A stretch of 64,000 nt of DNA from Cervus elaphus (GCF_910594005.1 NC_057818.1:12956501-13020500), one strand, 5' to 3'. Shown: positions 31,856 through 43,056, counted from the first letter of the stretch. The notes: generated by a model from the letters alone, not told the origin. Numbers and translations: made by a program.

Positions 31856-33003
31856 AGGCAGCAGTAGGAGGGGCGGTCTCGTCCATCTAGACGGAAGCTG
31901 GCTTCGGGGGTGGGGGGGGCCATAGCCCCTTCCCCCTTGCTGTCCAGGCGGGGCTGGGCTATAGCATGTCCCAAGGTGCTGGGCCGCCCAGCAAGGGGTG
32001 AAGCAGGCATCGGGCCAGTGGGGGCTGTGGGTCCCTGGGACCCTCTGGAGAAGCAGGGGCTGCTGTCCACAGAGGCGCACAGAAGCCCCAAGGACTGATG
32101 CCTGGGTGTGCAGCCAGCCCTCTGGACCCCCGACCACAGGAGCAGGGGCCAGGGCAGAGACCCCACCACCATCCCAACAGGAGGGAAGCCCTGCACCTCC
32201 CTCTGGGAGGGCTGGAGGTCCACCAGTGCTCTTGTCCTGAGATCGCTGGACTCTGGGTTCCAGGCCCTGCTCTGCGCCTTGCTGGACCACCCCGTCTTCC
32301 GTCTGGGGAGCAGATACCCTGGGAGCAGCCGCACGAGGGCTGCCCGTGAGTGAGCTGGTCCAGCGTCGCCTGCGGGGGAGGGACCCGAGAGCCCCTGCCC
32401 CCCTGCCCTGCTCCCCCTTGGCTGACGCCCCTGTTACCCGTGCCTCTCCCTCGCTCGACTCTCGTCCTGCGGTTCCGTGTTTGGGGGGCTGCCCCTGCAC
32501 TGAGACCACCCTGGTGGATGTCCTGGGACAGCCTGCCCGCTTGGGCCAGGGCCGGGCCCTCTTGGCCGTCTCTCCCTCTCTGGTGGACAACGGGCCTTTT
32601 CACGTCCGTGCTGAGGAAGCCAAGCAGAATAATTCCCCCCTGCCCCCAGTTCTTCCTCCACCCCCGTGTCCTGCCCTTTGCCGTGAGAGGGTTTCCTGCA
32701 CTGTCGGTCACCCCAGGACAGCTGAGGGGGCCTCAGGCTAGGGGCAGTGAGGCCTCGGCCCAAAGCAGGGTTCCGGGGCTGGCTCGGCAGCCACCGAGGG
32801 CCGCACGGTCTGGGGCTGGGACAGCTGAGCTGCTCTCCTGGTCAGGACCCGGCTTCTGCTGCCCCCCAGCTGGGCTGGACTGGCAGCATGCCCCTGGGGC
32901 CCAGTGGACCCCCTGCCCACTCACTTGGAGGGCTGGGAGACTGGGAGACCCAAGAGGTGCGAGCAGGTCCTGGGTGATGTGATACTGCACTAGTCCCAGC
33001 CAA

Positions 33004-33006
<3 letters not shown>
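31856..33006. other. GC-rich, stop-poor unique sequence
   Basis: All three minus frames are open together across about 31.96-32.33 kb, and plus frames are also long. No domain, repeat or splice-framed exon is recognised. Confidence 0.5.
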
Positions 33007-33043
<37 letters not shown>

Positions 33044-33055
33044 TGTGTGTGTGTG
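33007..33055. repeat. (GT)n microsatellite
   Basis: About 24 GT units with one TA interruption. Likely length-polymorphic, with Z-DNA potential. Confidence 0.95.
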
Positions 33056-34354
33056 ATACCTTGGCTAAGAGAGGGCCCCCTCTTTACCACCCCATCCTCC
33101 CAAGCTGTGCCTCATGGAGCTGGGGAAGGAAGAGAAAGGAAAAGAAGGCATTCCACTAGCTGGGGCTACAGAGGAGCCCAGAGTCCAAGGCTTACCACAC
33201 ACAGCTCGTCACAGTAGGGGACATGAATCCTGCCACCAGCCAGGAACCCTTTGGAAAGTCTTGAGACCATTCGGGGGTTCATTTTTAAGCTTACAGCTTG
33301 GTGGAGATGAGGCTCACGGTGTGCCGGGACCTGCCCCAGCACTGGGGAAGGTCAGCTGGGAGCCAGATGGGTGGTGGCAGGCACAGTGGAGTCAGGCTGG
33401 CTGCCCCCTGCCTGAGAACAGCTATGTGTGTGAGCGCATGGGCTCCTCGGTCCTCTTCCCCCTCCTCCAGTGTGTTCTCATGGCCCCGCCAGCCTGGGTC
33501 ATCGCTTCTTAAAAAGCCTGCAGCGTTGAGCTGTCTCTGCCCCATCACTAGGCCCTTGGTTTTCTCCAGCTTGCATTTTTCTGCTGTTTCCAGAGTCTTA
33601 TCTCCCCAGACAAGATTCCCCGAGGGCAGGCAGCAGTGTGGGCTCTGTCTGTTGCTTATCTGCCAGGGCATCTGGTGGGAGAGACAGAGCAGCTCAGGGC
33701 CCCTGCATCCCAGCCAGGAGTTCTGGGGCCTTTGTATCTTGATCAAGATGCAAACTGGCAACAGCCCCTGCCTCTGCTGTTTGCTGATGTAGCAGAACAT
33801 CGAGGACATTTGGATGGTTTGAAGGGACACCTGGTTGCAGTGCTTCGCATCAAGGCTGGCTCAGAAAATCTGCTGTGTGTGTCCTGGGCCAAAACAGAGG
33901 CCCAGCTGATCTCCGGGCGCCCAGCCCTGCCCGCTCTGGACAGAGGCAGCCAAGGTGCTCAGTGACCCTGTCTTTAGCCTCTTCCTCCAAGAACTCCCAG
34001 GGTTAGTTTTTGACAACTGATAAGGAGACAGAGGGGCTGGTTGAAGGAGAGGGGATGGAAAGCTGGTGACCACCCTTTCTCACTGCCCAGACTGAGGGTC
34101 ACACAGCCCAGCCGCATCTTTAAACCAAGAGCCAGGCAGGAGCGTGGTGGCACCAGCGGCCATCAGACCCACTCTCTCTCCTGCCTCCTCATTTCTGCCG
34201 AGGCCTGTCCTGTGGGTATTTCAAGACTGGAGGATGTTTGCAAGCAGTCGGGCTTTCTGGGAGAATGACACCCACCCTAAGTGTGTCGGGGTCAGGAAAG
34301 GGTCTGGGGGATCTTAGGTCAGCTGCATCTTCTGGAGGAAACGCTGGTTTCCCC
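33056..34354. other. Unique sequence
   Basis: No repeat is firmly recognised over 1.3 kb. Frames up to 179 codons overlap on both strands without domains. Confidence 0.4.
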
Positions 34355-34490
34355 CATTCGTTCCACAAACACTCATTGAGCATGGATCGTGTGCTGGCCA
34401 GAGCTAAACGCCAAGGGTCCAAGAGTAACTGAAACCAATGCCCCTGTCCGCGGGGAGCTGTCACCCTGGCTCGGGAGACTCCAGTCTACT
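34355..34490 (-). mobile_element. L2 LINE 3' end, antisense
   Basis: 'gttccacaaacactcattgag', 'gtgtgctggccagagctaaa' and 'tgcccctgtccgcggggagc' follow the reverse strand of the L2 3' end. Confidence 0.55.
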
Positions 34491-34550
34491 TGCAAAACAG
34501 GACTTCAGATCCAGTAGTGGTGGGGGTGCCAGGCACAATCCAAGGAGCCC

Positions 34551-34669
34551 AGTTAAATCTGTGTCTCCATCAGTGACAAATTTTTTGTATAAGTATATCC
34601 CAAATAGTGCCTGGGCTATACTTATACTAGAAAAAGTATTTGTTGTTGATCTGAAAGACAGACTTAACT
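34551..34669. mobile_element. Palindromic DNA-transposon fossil (MITE-like)
   Basis: Two imperfect arms of about 55 bp are reverse complements around a centre near 34605. 'agttaaatctgtgtc' and 'gtataagtata' on the left pair with 'tatacttatac' and 'gacagacttaact' on the right. Such a long palindrome is typical of old non-autonomous DNA transposons common in mammals. I cannot name the family with confidence. Confidence 0.6.
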
Positions 34670-35070
34670 GTGTACCCTGGATTTTTATTTGCTGCATCCG
34701 GCAACCCTAAGTGGGGAGCATAAAGAAAGGATGTGGAGCCACGCCTGCAGGGAAGGGCGAGAGCTGGTCTCCACGCAGAGCTGCCGTGTTAAGTGGGGTG
34801 CCGAGGAGAGTCAGCAGAGAAGGGCCCTCTGGGGTTAAGGCCAGGGGGGATTGGCTGCATCCTGGGGACCTGTGGTCCCTGCCAAGTTGTGCTCTGACTC
34901 CTCCAGAGTCGGTGCTCAGGGCCCCAAAATGTCCTGGACAGACGGCCGCCTGGCCGGCTGGTCTGCCTGCTGGCTTCCAAAGGGCCACGTGGCTTACTGG
35001 AAACTCCAGCTGCTGTTCAGTAAAAAGGACAATGCCAGCCAGCTATGGAATCTTAGATTTCCTAGTCGCT
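34670..35070. other. Unique sequence
   Basis: Nothing recognised before the BovA2. Confidence 0.4.
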
Positions 35071-35333
35071 GGAGAAGGCAATGGCAGCCCACTCCAGTAC
35101 TCTTGCCTGGAAAACCCCATGGACGGAGGAGCCTGGTAGGCTGCAGTCCATGGGGTCGCGAAGAGTCGGACACGACTGAGCGACTTCACTTTCACTTTTC
35201 ACTTTCATGCACTGGAGAAGGAAATGGCAACCCACTCCAGTGTTCTTGCCTGGAGAATCCCAGGGACGGCAGAGCCTGGTGGGCTGCCGTCTATGGGGTC
35301 ACAATTGAAGCGACTTAGAGCAGCCGCAGCAGC
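35071..35333 (+). mobile_element. BovA2 SINE (dimeric)
   Basis: Two related BovA monomers, each starting 'ggagaaggmaatggca' (35071 and about 35215), are joined by a linker of 'cttcactttcac' type repeats. It ends in 'gcagccgcagcagc'. This dimer is found only in ruminants. The sequence is close to consensus, so the insertion is fairly young. Confidence 0.95.
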
Positions 35334-35344
35334 ATTGAGAAAAG

Positions 35345-35510
35345 GTAAAAACATTTCACCCCAAGGAAAAAATTCTGTAACTACCTGAGATGATGGCTGT
35401 TAACTAAACTTATTGTAGTAATCAATAAACACGATATTCGTATTTATCAAATCATTATGCTATTTACTTTACCATGTTATATGTCAATTGTATCTCAATA
35501 AAATGGGGGT
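35345..35510 (+). mobile_element. L1 3' end
   Basis: 'gatgatggctgttaactaaac', 'ttgtagtaatcaataaac', 'tcaaatcattatgctattt' and 'gttatatgtcaattgtatc' then 'tcaataaaatgg' are the terminal bases of an L1 3' UTR. Confidence 0.7.
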
Positions 35511-35735
35511 GGAAAGAGGTGAAATTCACTTTGATGTATGTTTTCTTTAACCCAATATATCCAAAATGCTATTGTTTGAATATGCAATCAGTGTATTGAA
35601 TGGTTAGTGTGATTTTCTTTTTCTTGTAGCAACTCTTCAGAACCTGGTGTGTCCGCTTCTCCATTACACCAGGCGCTTTTCAGGGGCTCCATAGCTCCAC
35701 GTGGCCTGTGGCTGCTGTTTGGGACAAGCGTGTCT
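35511..35735. mobile_element. Ancient repeat, family not assigned
   Basis: 'taacccaatatatccaaaatg', 'gaacctggtgtgtccgcttc' and 'tccacgtggcctgtggctgc' recall a widespread mammalian repeat ending in 'cacatgtggctagtggctac'. I cannot name the family. Confidence 0.45.
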
Positions 35736-35856
35736 GGGACCCACACCGCCGACTCCTGGCCCAGACACTTTCTTTCTCCTGGGGGAAGGGAGACCTCGTG
35801 TTGACTGGGGTCTCTTCCCCGACTCCAGAAGGGAAAGATGAGCTCATGACCATCGG

Positions 35857-35870
35857 CCAGTAGGGGGCAG
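35857..35870 (+). promoter_or_regulatory. CTCF-like motif, forward
   Basis: CCAGTAGGGGGCAG fits CCASYAGRKGGCRS at every position and is preceded by CGG. It is among the strongest CTCF-like words here. Confidence 0.5.
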
Positions 35871-36989
35871 TGCTGGGCCAGTGCCCAGGTCTCCCCACAG
35901 CCCAGGGCGCAGGACCACGGGTGTCCTCAGCACAGGGGCCATGGAAATGACAGTGGTCTCGCCGCAGAGGGAGCCGGTCGGGAACCCCTGAGGGGCCACT
36001 CCATCACCATCCCCGTGGTGCTCTGCTGGGGGTCGGGTCCCTGCTGGCCCCGTGGTGTGTTTACCCGTGTGCCTTGGGAGCTGGCAGGAGGACCCGTTCT
36101 CTCATCCCGGCTGCGCGAAGCTGAACCTGGGCGTGTGAACGCCGCGCTGCTCGGGGCCCCCAAGCTGGCAGGGCATGGGGGGTCTGAGTATGGAATGAGC
36201 TGTCTCGGAGTCAGCGGTCCTCAGGGCGAGCACCCCAGAAGTAGCACCCTGGTGCTCCTGTCGGGAGCAGCGGTCACAGGCGGGGGTAGGGCGGGGTGAG
36301 GGGCAGGCCCCGTGGGGCACACCACGCTCCCCTGCCCCGGGGGCTTCCCGTCTCCCACTGGGCCAAAGGCAGGGGCAGTTATTCCCTACCCGCATGGAAA
36401 GGCCTCTCGCTCCATCTGCTGTGTGTTTACTTGCCAGGAGCATTTATCGAGTGCCTGCTGTGTGCAGTGGGCAGGTTCTCTGGCTTGCATTGCTGGGGAC
36501 CAGGGTCCCTGGAGCAGCTCCTGGCCAGCCCACACAGCACCCCCTGTGGCCGTGACATCGCCCAGTAAGAGTAGGCGCCCGCTGGCTCCTCCCTTCTCGT
36601 CTCACCCCACCAGGCCTCCCAGTCAATTGTTTCCACTCCAGTCCCCGCCTCAGGGTCCGCTTCTGGGGACCCCATGCTATCAATAAGACGAAAAGCCTGC
36701 TTTACCAGTTGGCCAGATATTTGAGTATCAACCTGAGGCCGCAGAAGAACTGGGAGGTTCTAGAAAGCTGGGAAAGCAGGGGCTGGCTGCGTCGAGGAAG
36801 CCAGCACCTGCAGAGCCCTGGCAGAGGCACTGGCAAGCTTTGAGGGGGTCGGGGACCGGTGTCTGAGCAGGCAGGACGCCATGGCACAGGGCACCCCACC
36901 AGACCCCTTGGGAGAGCCCACGCTCTGCAAGTGGAAGGACAGGGGCCTTTTTTGTCCGGGTTTTGGCCGCCCCGGAAGACTGGGGTTGA
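35871..36989. other. Unique sequence
   Basis: No firm feature. 'gcatttatcgagtgcctgctg' near 36440 is probably a short reverse-strand MIR or L2 remnant. Confidence 0.4.
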
Positions 36990-37065
36990 CAGGCACAGCC
37001 CTGTGCCTCCGTTTTCTCATCTGCAGAATGGGGCAGTGTCTCTGGCGCGGCTGATGGCGTGGTGT
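36990..37065 (+). mobile_element. MIR fragment, sense
   Basis: 'cctccgttttctcatctgcag' then 'aatggggcagtg' matches the central part of sense MIR. Confidence 0.7.
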
Positions 37066-37186
37066 CCAGTGGAAGCAGGCAGAGCAGGGGCGGGCACAGG
37101 GCACACTGGAGAATCAGGGCCACTGTCAGGGTCTGCGCTGCTGGGTGGTGGAGGCCGTCGAGGGGGTGCTGGAGCAAACCACCAGC

Positions 37187-37765
37187 AAGGATGTGGCTTC
37201 GCAACCTAGATGTGCTTCAGCAGACGAATGGATAAGAAAGCTGTGGTACATATACACAATGGAATATTACTCAGCTATTAAAAAGAATACATTTGAATCA
37301 GTTCTAATGAGGTGAATGAAACTGGAGCCTATTATACAGAGCGAAGTAACTCAGAAAGAAAAACACCAATACAGTATATTAATGCATATATATGGAATTT
37401 AGAAAGATGGTAATGAGGACCCTATATGCAAGACAGCAAAAGAGACACAGATGTAGAGAACAGACTTTTGGACTTTGTGGGGGAAGGCGAGGGTAGGATG
37501 ATTTGAGAGAATAGCATTGAAACCTGTATATTATCACATGTGAAATAGATCGCCAGCCCAGGTTGGATGCATGAGACAGGGCGCTCGGGGCTGGTGCACT
37601 GGGATGACCCTGAGGGATGGGATGGGGAGGGAGGAGGGAGGGGGGTTCAGGATGGGGAACACATGTACACCCATGGCTGATTCATGTGAATGTATGGCAG
37701 AAACCACCACAATATTGTAAAGTAATTAGCCTCCAATTAAAAGAAAAGAAAAAGGATGTGGCTTC
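37187..37765 (+). mobile_element. Young ruminant L1, 5'-truncated, with perfect target duplication
   Basis: The L1 body is 37201-37751. It carries the end of the L1 second frame region ('gtggtacatatacacaatgg', 'atattactcagctatt'), the ruminant 3' UTR with a G-rich polypurine tract (37615-37657), and the ruminant L1 terminus 'acaatattgtaaagtaatta' plus 'gcctccaattaaaag'. It is flanked by identical 14-bp copies of AAGGATGTGGCTTC at 37187-37200 and 37752-37765, the target-site duplication of one L1 insertion. The 5' end is truncated and no intact frame remains. Confidence 0.95.
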
Positions 37766-38094
37766 AGGCCCCTCCCTCCCCAACACCCACTCTGCCCCCC
37801 ACCAGCTGGTGCTGGAGACGCGGGGCGGGGGACTCCTGGAAGTGTCGGTCCTTGAGCCTCCTTAGCTGCTGACTGACGCTGTCTTGTTGAATTATCATTA
37901 GGTGACCTTGGACCTGAGCACCCTCACCTCTGAAGCGGCCCATCCGCTTCATCAACATGGCTGAGTGGCCTGTAAGTAGGGCAGCGTTCTTAGGGGTCCA
38001 GAGCTCAGACGGCCCGTGGCCCCGTGTCTGGGCGCCAAGTCCTTGGCTGGAGCAGCTCCCAGGATGGCTCAGAAGGACGGAGCGAGGGTGATGT
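37766..38094. other. Unique sequence
   Basis: No feature recognised. Confidence 0.4.
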
Positions 38095-38150
38095 CCGACA
38101 TGGAACCGTGGGGCCTGGCACATAGTAGGCGCTCAAAACCTCTCTCGTCT
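38095..38150 (+). mobile_element. MIR/L2 3' end fragment
   Basis: 'ggcctggcacatagtaggcg' then 'ctcaaaacc' is the shared terminal word of MIR and L2. The piece is too short to choose between them. Confidence 0.55.
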
Positions 38151-38239
38151 CCTCATCTGCCCCAAAATGTAGACAAATGCCTGGGGCTGGCTGGGGTCTC
38201 AGAGCCAATGAAGACAGCAGCTCCCCTCACCCAGGGGGC

Positions 38240-38620
38240 TGGAAATCTATGCAGGACGTGCTGGAGAAGTGGGCGCGTGACCGATGTCTGTGGTCAGTGT
38301 CGGAGAGCTGGTGGGGCAGGGTCGCAGGACTCCTTCCGGAAGCTTCTCGGTCGAATGACTTTGTCGCGGGCCGCAGCAGGGCGGCTGTATGGGCGGCGGC
38401 ATGTGGGAGGCCCTCTCCCGGGCCTTGTCTCAGGGAGCGTCCGGCTCCCCTGGGTCCGGCTGGGCGGGGTGGGGCACGTCCAGGGGGCTGAGCTGCACCT
38501 CCCCGGGGAGCTCTGCGGTCAAGCAAGGGCAGGGCGGCTTCCTCACCGGAGCCAGCGGCGCCTCCACTCCCAGCGCGCAGCGTCCAGGCCTCCAGCACCA
38601 GACACGGTGTTAATTTCAAG
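38240..38620. promoter_or_regulatory. CpG-rich segment
   Basis: CpG-dense unique DNA ('gtcgcgggccgcagc', 'gggcggcggcatg', 'agccagcggcgcctcc'). Frames of 276 codons plus and 130 codons minus overlap here and are compositional. Confidence 0.3.
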
Positions 38621-39359
38621 CTGCGTTCGCACAGGACCCCGTGACCTCTCCGAGGCCCGTCTTCCCCCAGAGGTGCACACCCTGCCTGGTACCCCAGAGC
38701 TCCTGGCTGGCCTCGGAGTGTACTCTTGCCTCACCTTCCTGGAAGGCGTTCTTTGCACAGACGGGACACACTCAGTCAAACAACGTCCGCGTCGAGGCTG
38801 CGCCATGGGGGCTCCAGTGCCTGGCAGGCAGGAGGGCAGCGGGTGACCTCCCCTGCGTCCTCGTCTCCCTCACCTTGTCCCGGGGCGTATGGCCGGCAGG
38901 CCGTGTGGCTGACATACCCAGCTGACTCACTTCTCCTTCAGGGCTGTATTCTCTTAAAAAAAAAAAATTACAGGTTCTCAGATACATAATGAAAGGTTCT
39001 AGCTTTTCAGAGGGGAAACTCTGTCTGGGAATCTTTAAATAAGGCAACGGGGAGAACCAAGTGGGGCCGGTGAGTCCATTTTATTATGCTCCTGCCGCCC
39101 GGGCGCCTCTGGAGGGCAGGGCCCTGGTCACCCTTCTGCTCAGGTGACCAAGGGCCACGAGGGGTTTTTCTTTCTCTTCCCCGGAAGGCTGGGCCCGTTA
39201 GCTTCCTCTGAGGCTGGGAGCCTGGTACGGTGGGCCATGTGATGTCCCCTCAGCCTTCCAAAGGCCAGGCAGTTCATGCCATGCTCCCCTTCCATGTCCT
39301 TGTTGACCCCCATCTCACCCCAAATGAAACCAAAGTCCCTCCCTGGGTGTTTGGTGTCT
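38621..39359. other. Unique sequence with one A run
   Basis: No supported gene. An A-rich run of 12 occurs near 38957. Confidence 0.4.
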
Positions 39360-39725
39360 GGGGGCTGCCATGCCACGTGACCACACACCGGGGCCTGAGC
39401 AGCAGGAATGCTTTCTGTCACAGTCTGGAAGCTGGAAGTCCAAAATGAAGATGTGGGCAGGGCCGGGCTCCCCGCCCAGGGCTCCAGGGGCTCCCGGAAT
39501 TCCTTGACCTGTGGCCGGATCTCTCCAGCCTCTGCCCCTGTCTACGCCTGGCTTTCCCCTCTGCGTCAGTGTCCCCTCCTCTTTTTATAAAAACACTTTT
39601 CCTGGATTTTAGGCCTGCCCCAGTGCAGCATGACCTCACGTGACCTCACATTAATGCACATGCGTCTGCAAAGACTGTATCTGTAGACACGGTGTGGTCC
39701 TGAGGTTCCTGGGGGACGTGAATCG
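39360..39725 (-). mobile_element. MLT1/MST-type MaLR LTR, antisense, near full length
   Basis: Antisense landmarks in order: 'cagcaggaatgctttctgtc', 'agtctggaagctggaagtcc', 'gcagggccgggctccc', 'tgtcccctcctctttttataa', 'gcagcatgacctcacg', 'catgcgtctgcaaagac', 'ctgaggttcctgggggac'. A solo LTR of an ERVL-MaLR element. No internal viral gene. Confidence 0.75.
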
Positions 39726-39739
39726 ATGCTGTGCGCTTG

Positions 39740-40170
39740 GCCAACCAGGGTGGGATCTGACCCCTTAGCCAGCCCTCCTGCCTCCTTTCTTCCCACTCTC
39801 CTTGGCTGCCTCTGCCGTGCGGGCCTTCCTACTCTTCTTCCAAAGCCGAGCGGGAGCTCATGCCTCAGGGCCTTTGCACCTGCCCCCCCCCCAACCAGAG
39901 GCCCAGAGCTCCCCGCCTCACTTCCAGAGCTCCCCGCCTCACTTCCCTGTGGGTCTCCCCGTGAGGGGCTCCTTCACCCTTAATCCTCCTCCGGGGGTTC
40001 TAGTTCCCTTCATTCCACCACCCTCTGCGCGTTGCGTGTTTTGTTTTTTTGTCTTGCCGCCTCCAGGAGCCTGGGAGACGAGGGGCCTCATCTCTCTTGT
40101 TCACAGCTGGGTCCCCGGCCCGCTTGAATAGTTCGTGGCACATAGTAGGTGCTCAGCCAGTCGTGGCCTG
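39740..40170 (+). mobile_element. L2 LINE, 3' end
   Basis: 'cctcagggcctttgcacctg' and the terminus 'tcgtggcacatagtaggtgc' place it as sense L2. It carries a perfect 21-bp tandem duplication at 39903-39944. Confidence 0.8.
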
Positions 40171-40854
40171 AGTGCTTGTGGGCTTTAAGAATACCATGGT
40201 GTCCTTAAGATAATGATGTGTTCAGCAGTGGGGCCACAGAGGCCTCAGGATGGAGAAGAAAGGTGGGGGTGACAAAGAGGGTCCATGCCCACTCCCCCGT
40301 CCCGCCAAGCCTGGGCTGTTCTGCTGTCACCTGTTTTACTTATTCCTCATTTAAAAGGAGACTGGGGAGAATCCTGGGGCCTGCAGCCGATCGAGCCTCC
40401 AGGCGAGACTGACAGCCCCTTTACAGATGAGGATGCAGTGGCTGGGCAGAGGTCAGGTTCCTGAGCCCTTTGGGGTAGAGCCAGCCCCGGAGTCTGCTCT
40501 CTGACACAGGGTGGTATCCCCACCCCGGCCCTGACTGCTCCTGCTCCCTCTCCAGGCAGCTGAGGGGACCCGTTGCTCTGGGCCGGCCCTGGGCTTTCGT
40601 GGGAGGTGCCCAGGTCTCCGCACCCAGCAACGTGCCGTTCAGACAGAGCGACGGGTCACTTTCCAAGTTCAACATTGCCGGCCGCCAGAGTCACGTGACA
40701 CACATCCCAAGAAACAGTGTGTCCTCTGCCATCCCCAGCGGCCAGTCCTGCTCTGATAGTGCCTGATGTGTTGGTCAGAGTCCTGAAAGCCGGGGGCGCG
40801 GGGGCGGCTGGGGGCAGCCCACCCAGAGCCGCAAGTTCTCCCAGAGCCTTCTGG
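40171..40854. other. Unique sequence, possible MIR core
   Basis: 'cccctttacagatgaggatg' near 40417 is a lone reverse MIR core. Nothing else is recognised. Confidence 0.4.
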
Positions 40855-40985
40855 AAACACTGTAACTGGCCACACTGTTTGCATTTCCACACCCTATTGC
40901 AAAGAAAAATAAACACCTAAACCTAATCAGAGGTGCATTTGCCGCATGTGATGACCAGGGACTGTTTATCCTGCCGCTGTGCCAA
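40855..40985. promoter_or_regulatory. Candidate conserved noncoding element
   Basis: A repeat-free AT-rich island with a POU/octamer-like TTTGCAT (40878-40884), a C/EBP-like ATTGCAAAG (40896-40904) and a FOX word ATAAACA (40909-40915) in under 40 bp. This resembles a tissue enhancer. Inference only. Confidence 0.35.
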
Positions 40986-42165
40986 TCGCTGCCACCTGTG
41001 GGGTCTGCTGGTCTGGGTGCTGAGGACAGGGCTGCGGCCAGGCCGGCTCTGCGGGCGAGGGCTGCCATCTCTAGGTGACCCTCGAGGAAGCCGAGGCTCT
41101 GGTGGCCCCGGGGTCCCGTGGGGCCCTGGTCTCGGGCCAAGGTCACACTGTTCCCGTGGCCTCCAGCCCCCCGAATCGCCCCAGGCACTGTGGCCTGTTG
41201 TTTCTGCGCATTTGCGGCTACTGCGGGAGACAGATCTTGGGAGACGGCCTGAAAGCCCATTTCAGGTGGGCCTGGGCCCCAAGGCCACAGTCTCCACACC
41301 ACACGTGGGCTCACGTGGGCCCACAGGTGTCTCTGAGCTGTCTCTGAGCCGGAGATGTCCCAGGGACAGCATTTGATGCCAGAGGCTCGGCATTTTCTTG
41401 AACCTTCTGTGGGTGGGGAGTGACCACACAATAGTGGGATGAGACCCCTCGCCTCAGCAGCCCTTCGAAAGGTTGAAAGGTTGGGGATCGGGGGCACTGG
41501 TCAGCAGAGCTGTGCAAGTGAGATCCCTAGGAGGCTCTCAGATTGAGCCCATTCTGGAAGAGGAGGAGAACTTTCTAGAAGCAGGGGATCTGGGAGGGAG
41601 GGTGATGCTTGGAGACGGGCTGGCCCCTTGTGGAGAGGAGGGGTGTGTACACGAGACCTGTAATGGTGGGGGCAGTCCCCGGGCCTTTGTGAGTAGAACC
41701 TGCCAGAGCTCCCGGAGGCACTGCCCTGTGGGTCCATGATCCTGTGGGTCCACACCTATCCCGGGTCCTGCCAGGGTGAACAGAGGGCACACGCCTGGAG
41801 GGGAGCCCTTGCCCAAGTGTGCCGACCACGTGTCCAGGGCCAGCTCCATGGGCATGCTGCCTGCAGTTGCCCAGGGCCCCCCACCCAGTTTAACGCTGTT
41901 GCTGTCTTGACATTCTTAATCACTGTTGATCAAAAACCCCCTCCCTGTTTTCATTCCGTGCTGGGCCCCGCCAATGATGTGGGCCTGTGTGTCTGTCACA
42001 CGCTTGCCTCTCGTTTGTGTTATGAGGTCCGTGGACACAGTGAGGCTGGTTTCTTGGCTTGGGGCCACACAGCTTCCATGTCCAGTAACGCCTTCACCCT
42101 GAATCTGTCCTGAGCCCAGGAGAATTTTCTATGAACTGCCTGTGTCCCCTGATCTCTTTTTTTGC
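40986..42165. other. Unique sequence
   Basis: About 1.2 kb, GC-rich. A 240-codon minus frame (40775-41497) overlaps a 147-codon plus frame, without domains. No gene is called. Confidence 0.4.
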
Positions 42166-42900
42166 ATGAAAACTCAACCACCGTGAGACAGCACCTCACC
42201 CCACTAGCACGACTAGAATCACAGATGGACAAGAACAAGCGTCAGTGGGGATGTGGGGAAATTAGAACCCTCAAACATGGCTGGTGGGAGTGTGAGGTGG
42301 GTCGCTGCTGGGGAGGCAGTCTGGGGGCTCCTCATACAATTAGACACCGAGTCACTGTACAAACCTGCAGTCCCACTCCCAGGTGGACGCCCACACAAAT
42401 TGGAAACACACATCCACAAGACAAATTTGTCTGCAGATGCTCGTAACAGCACCAGGCACAATAAACAAAAAGGGAAACAACCCAAACGTCCATCCACCGG
42501 CGAGAGGATGAACAAAAATATGGTCCATCCAGACAACGGAATATTATTTGACTCTAAAAAGGAACAAAGTACTGATTCATGCTACCACGGGGATGATAAA
42601 CCTTGAAAACTTGCAGCCAGACACAAAAGGCTGCGCGTCGTACGATGTCATTGATGTGAAACGTCCAGGAGAGAGACACCGTAGGGCCAGAAAGCAGAGG
42701 AGTGTCTGGGAGCCGTGGGGGGTGAAGAGCGGTGGGGAGGGGAAGATGACTCTGGAGGGGACGAGGTTTGGTTTGGGGCGGTGGCACTGTCTTGGGATTA
42801 GATAGTTCTGATGTGTGAACATGCTAACAACCCCTGGGTTGTACACTTTAAATGGTGCATTGTACGGTATGTGAATTACATCTCTGTTTTTCAAGAAGGC
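42166..42900 (+). mobile_element. L1M LINE-1, end of ORF2 region and 3' UTR
   Basis: Long sense copy: 'cactagcacgactagaatcac', 'tgtggggaaattagaaccc', 'tccaccggcgagaggatgaac', 'tatggtccatccagacaacg', 'gaatattatttgactc', then the 3' UTR 'gggttgtacactttaaatgg' and 'tatgtgaattacatctc'. It is frame-shifted and has many stops. Confidence 0.9.
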
Positions 42901-43056
42901 TTAGTGGCCAGAGTGTCCTTTGGGCCTGGGCTGCACATTTTATTTCTTTACATCCCAGATCATTTTGACCCCTGGGGCCTTATTATTACCCCTCTTGAGA
43001 GGTCACTCTATCACGATCATGACATTCAGGTAAAACCTGGGTCGTAGGATCTGATG

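Noticed and set aside
38016..38846. 276-codon plus-strand frame
   Set aside because: It starts upstream of a MIR/L2 terminus and reads through it and through CpG-rich DNA. Compositional.
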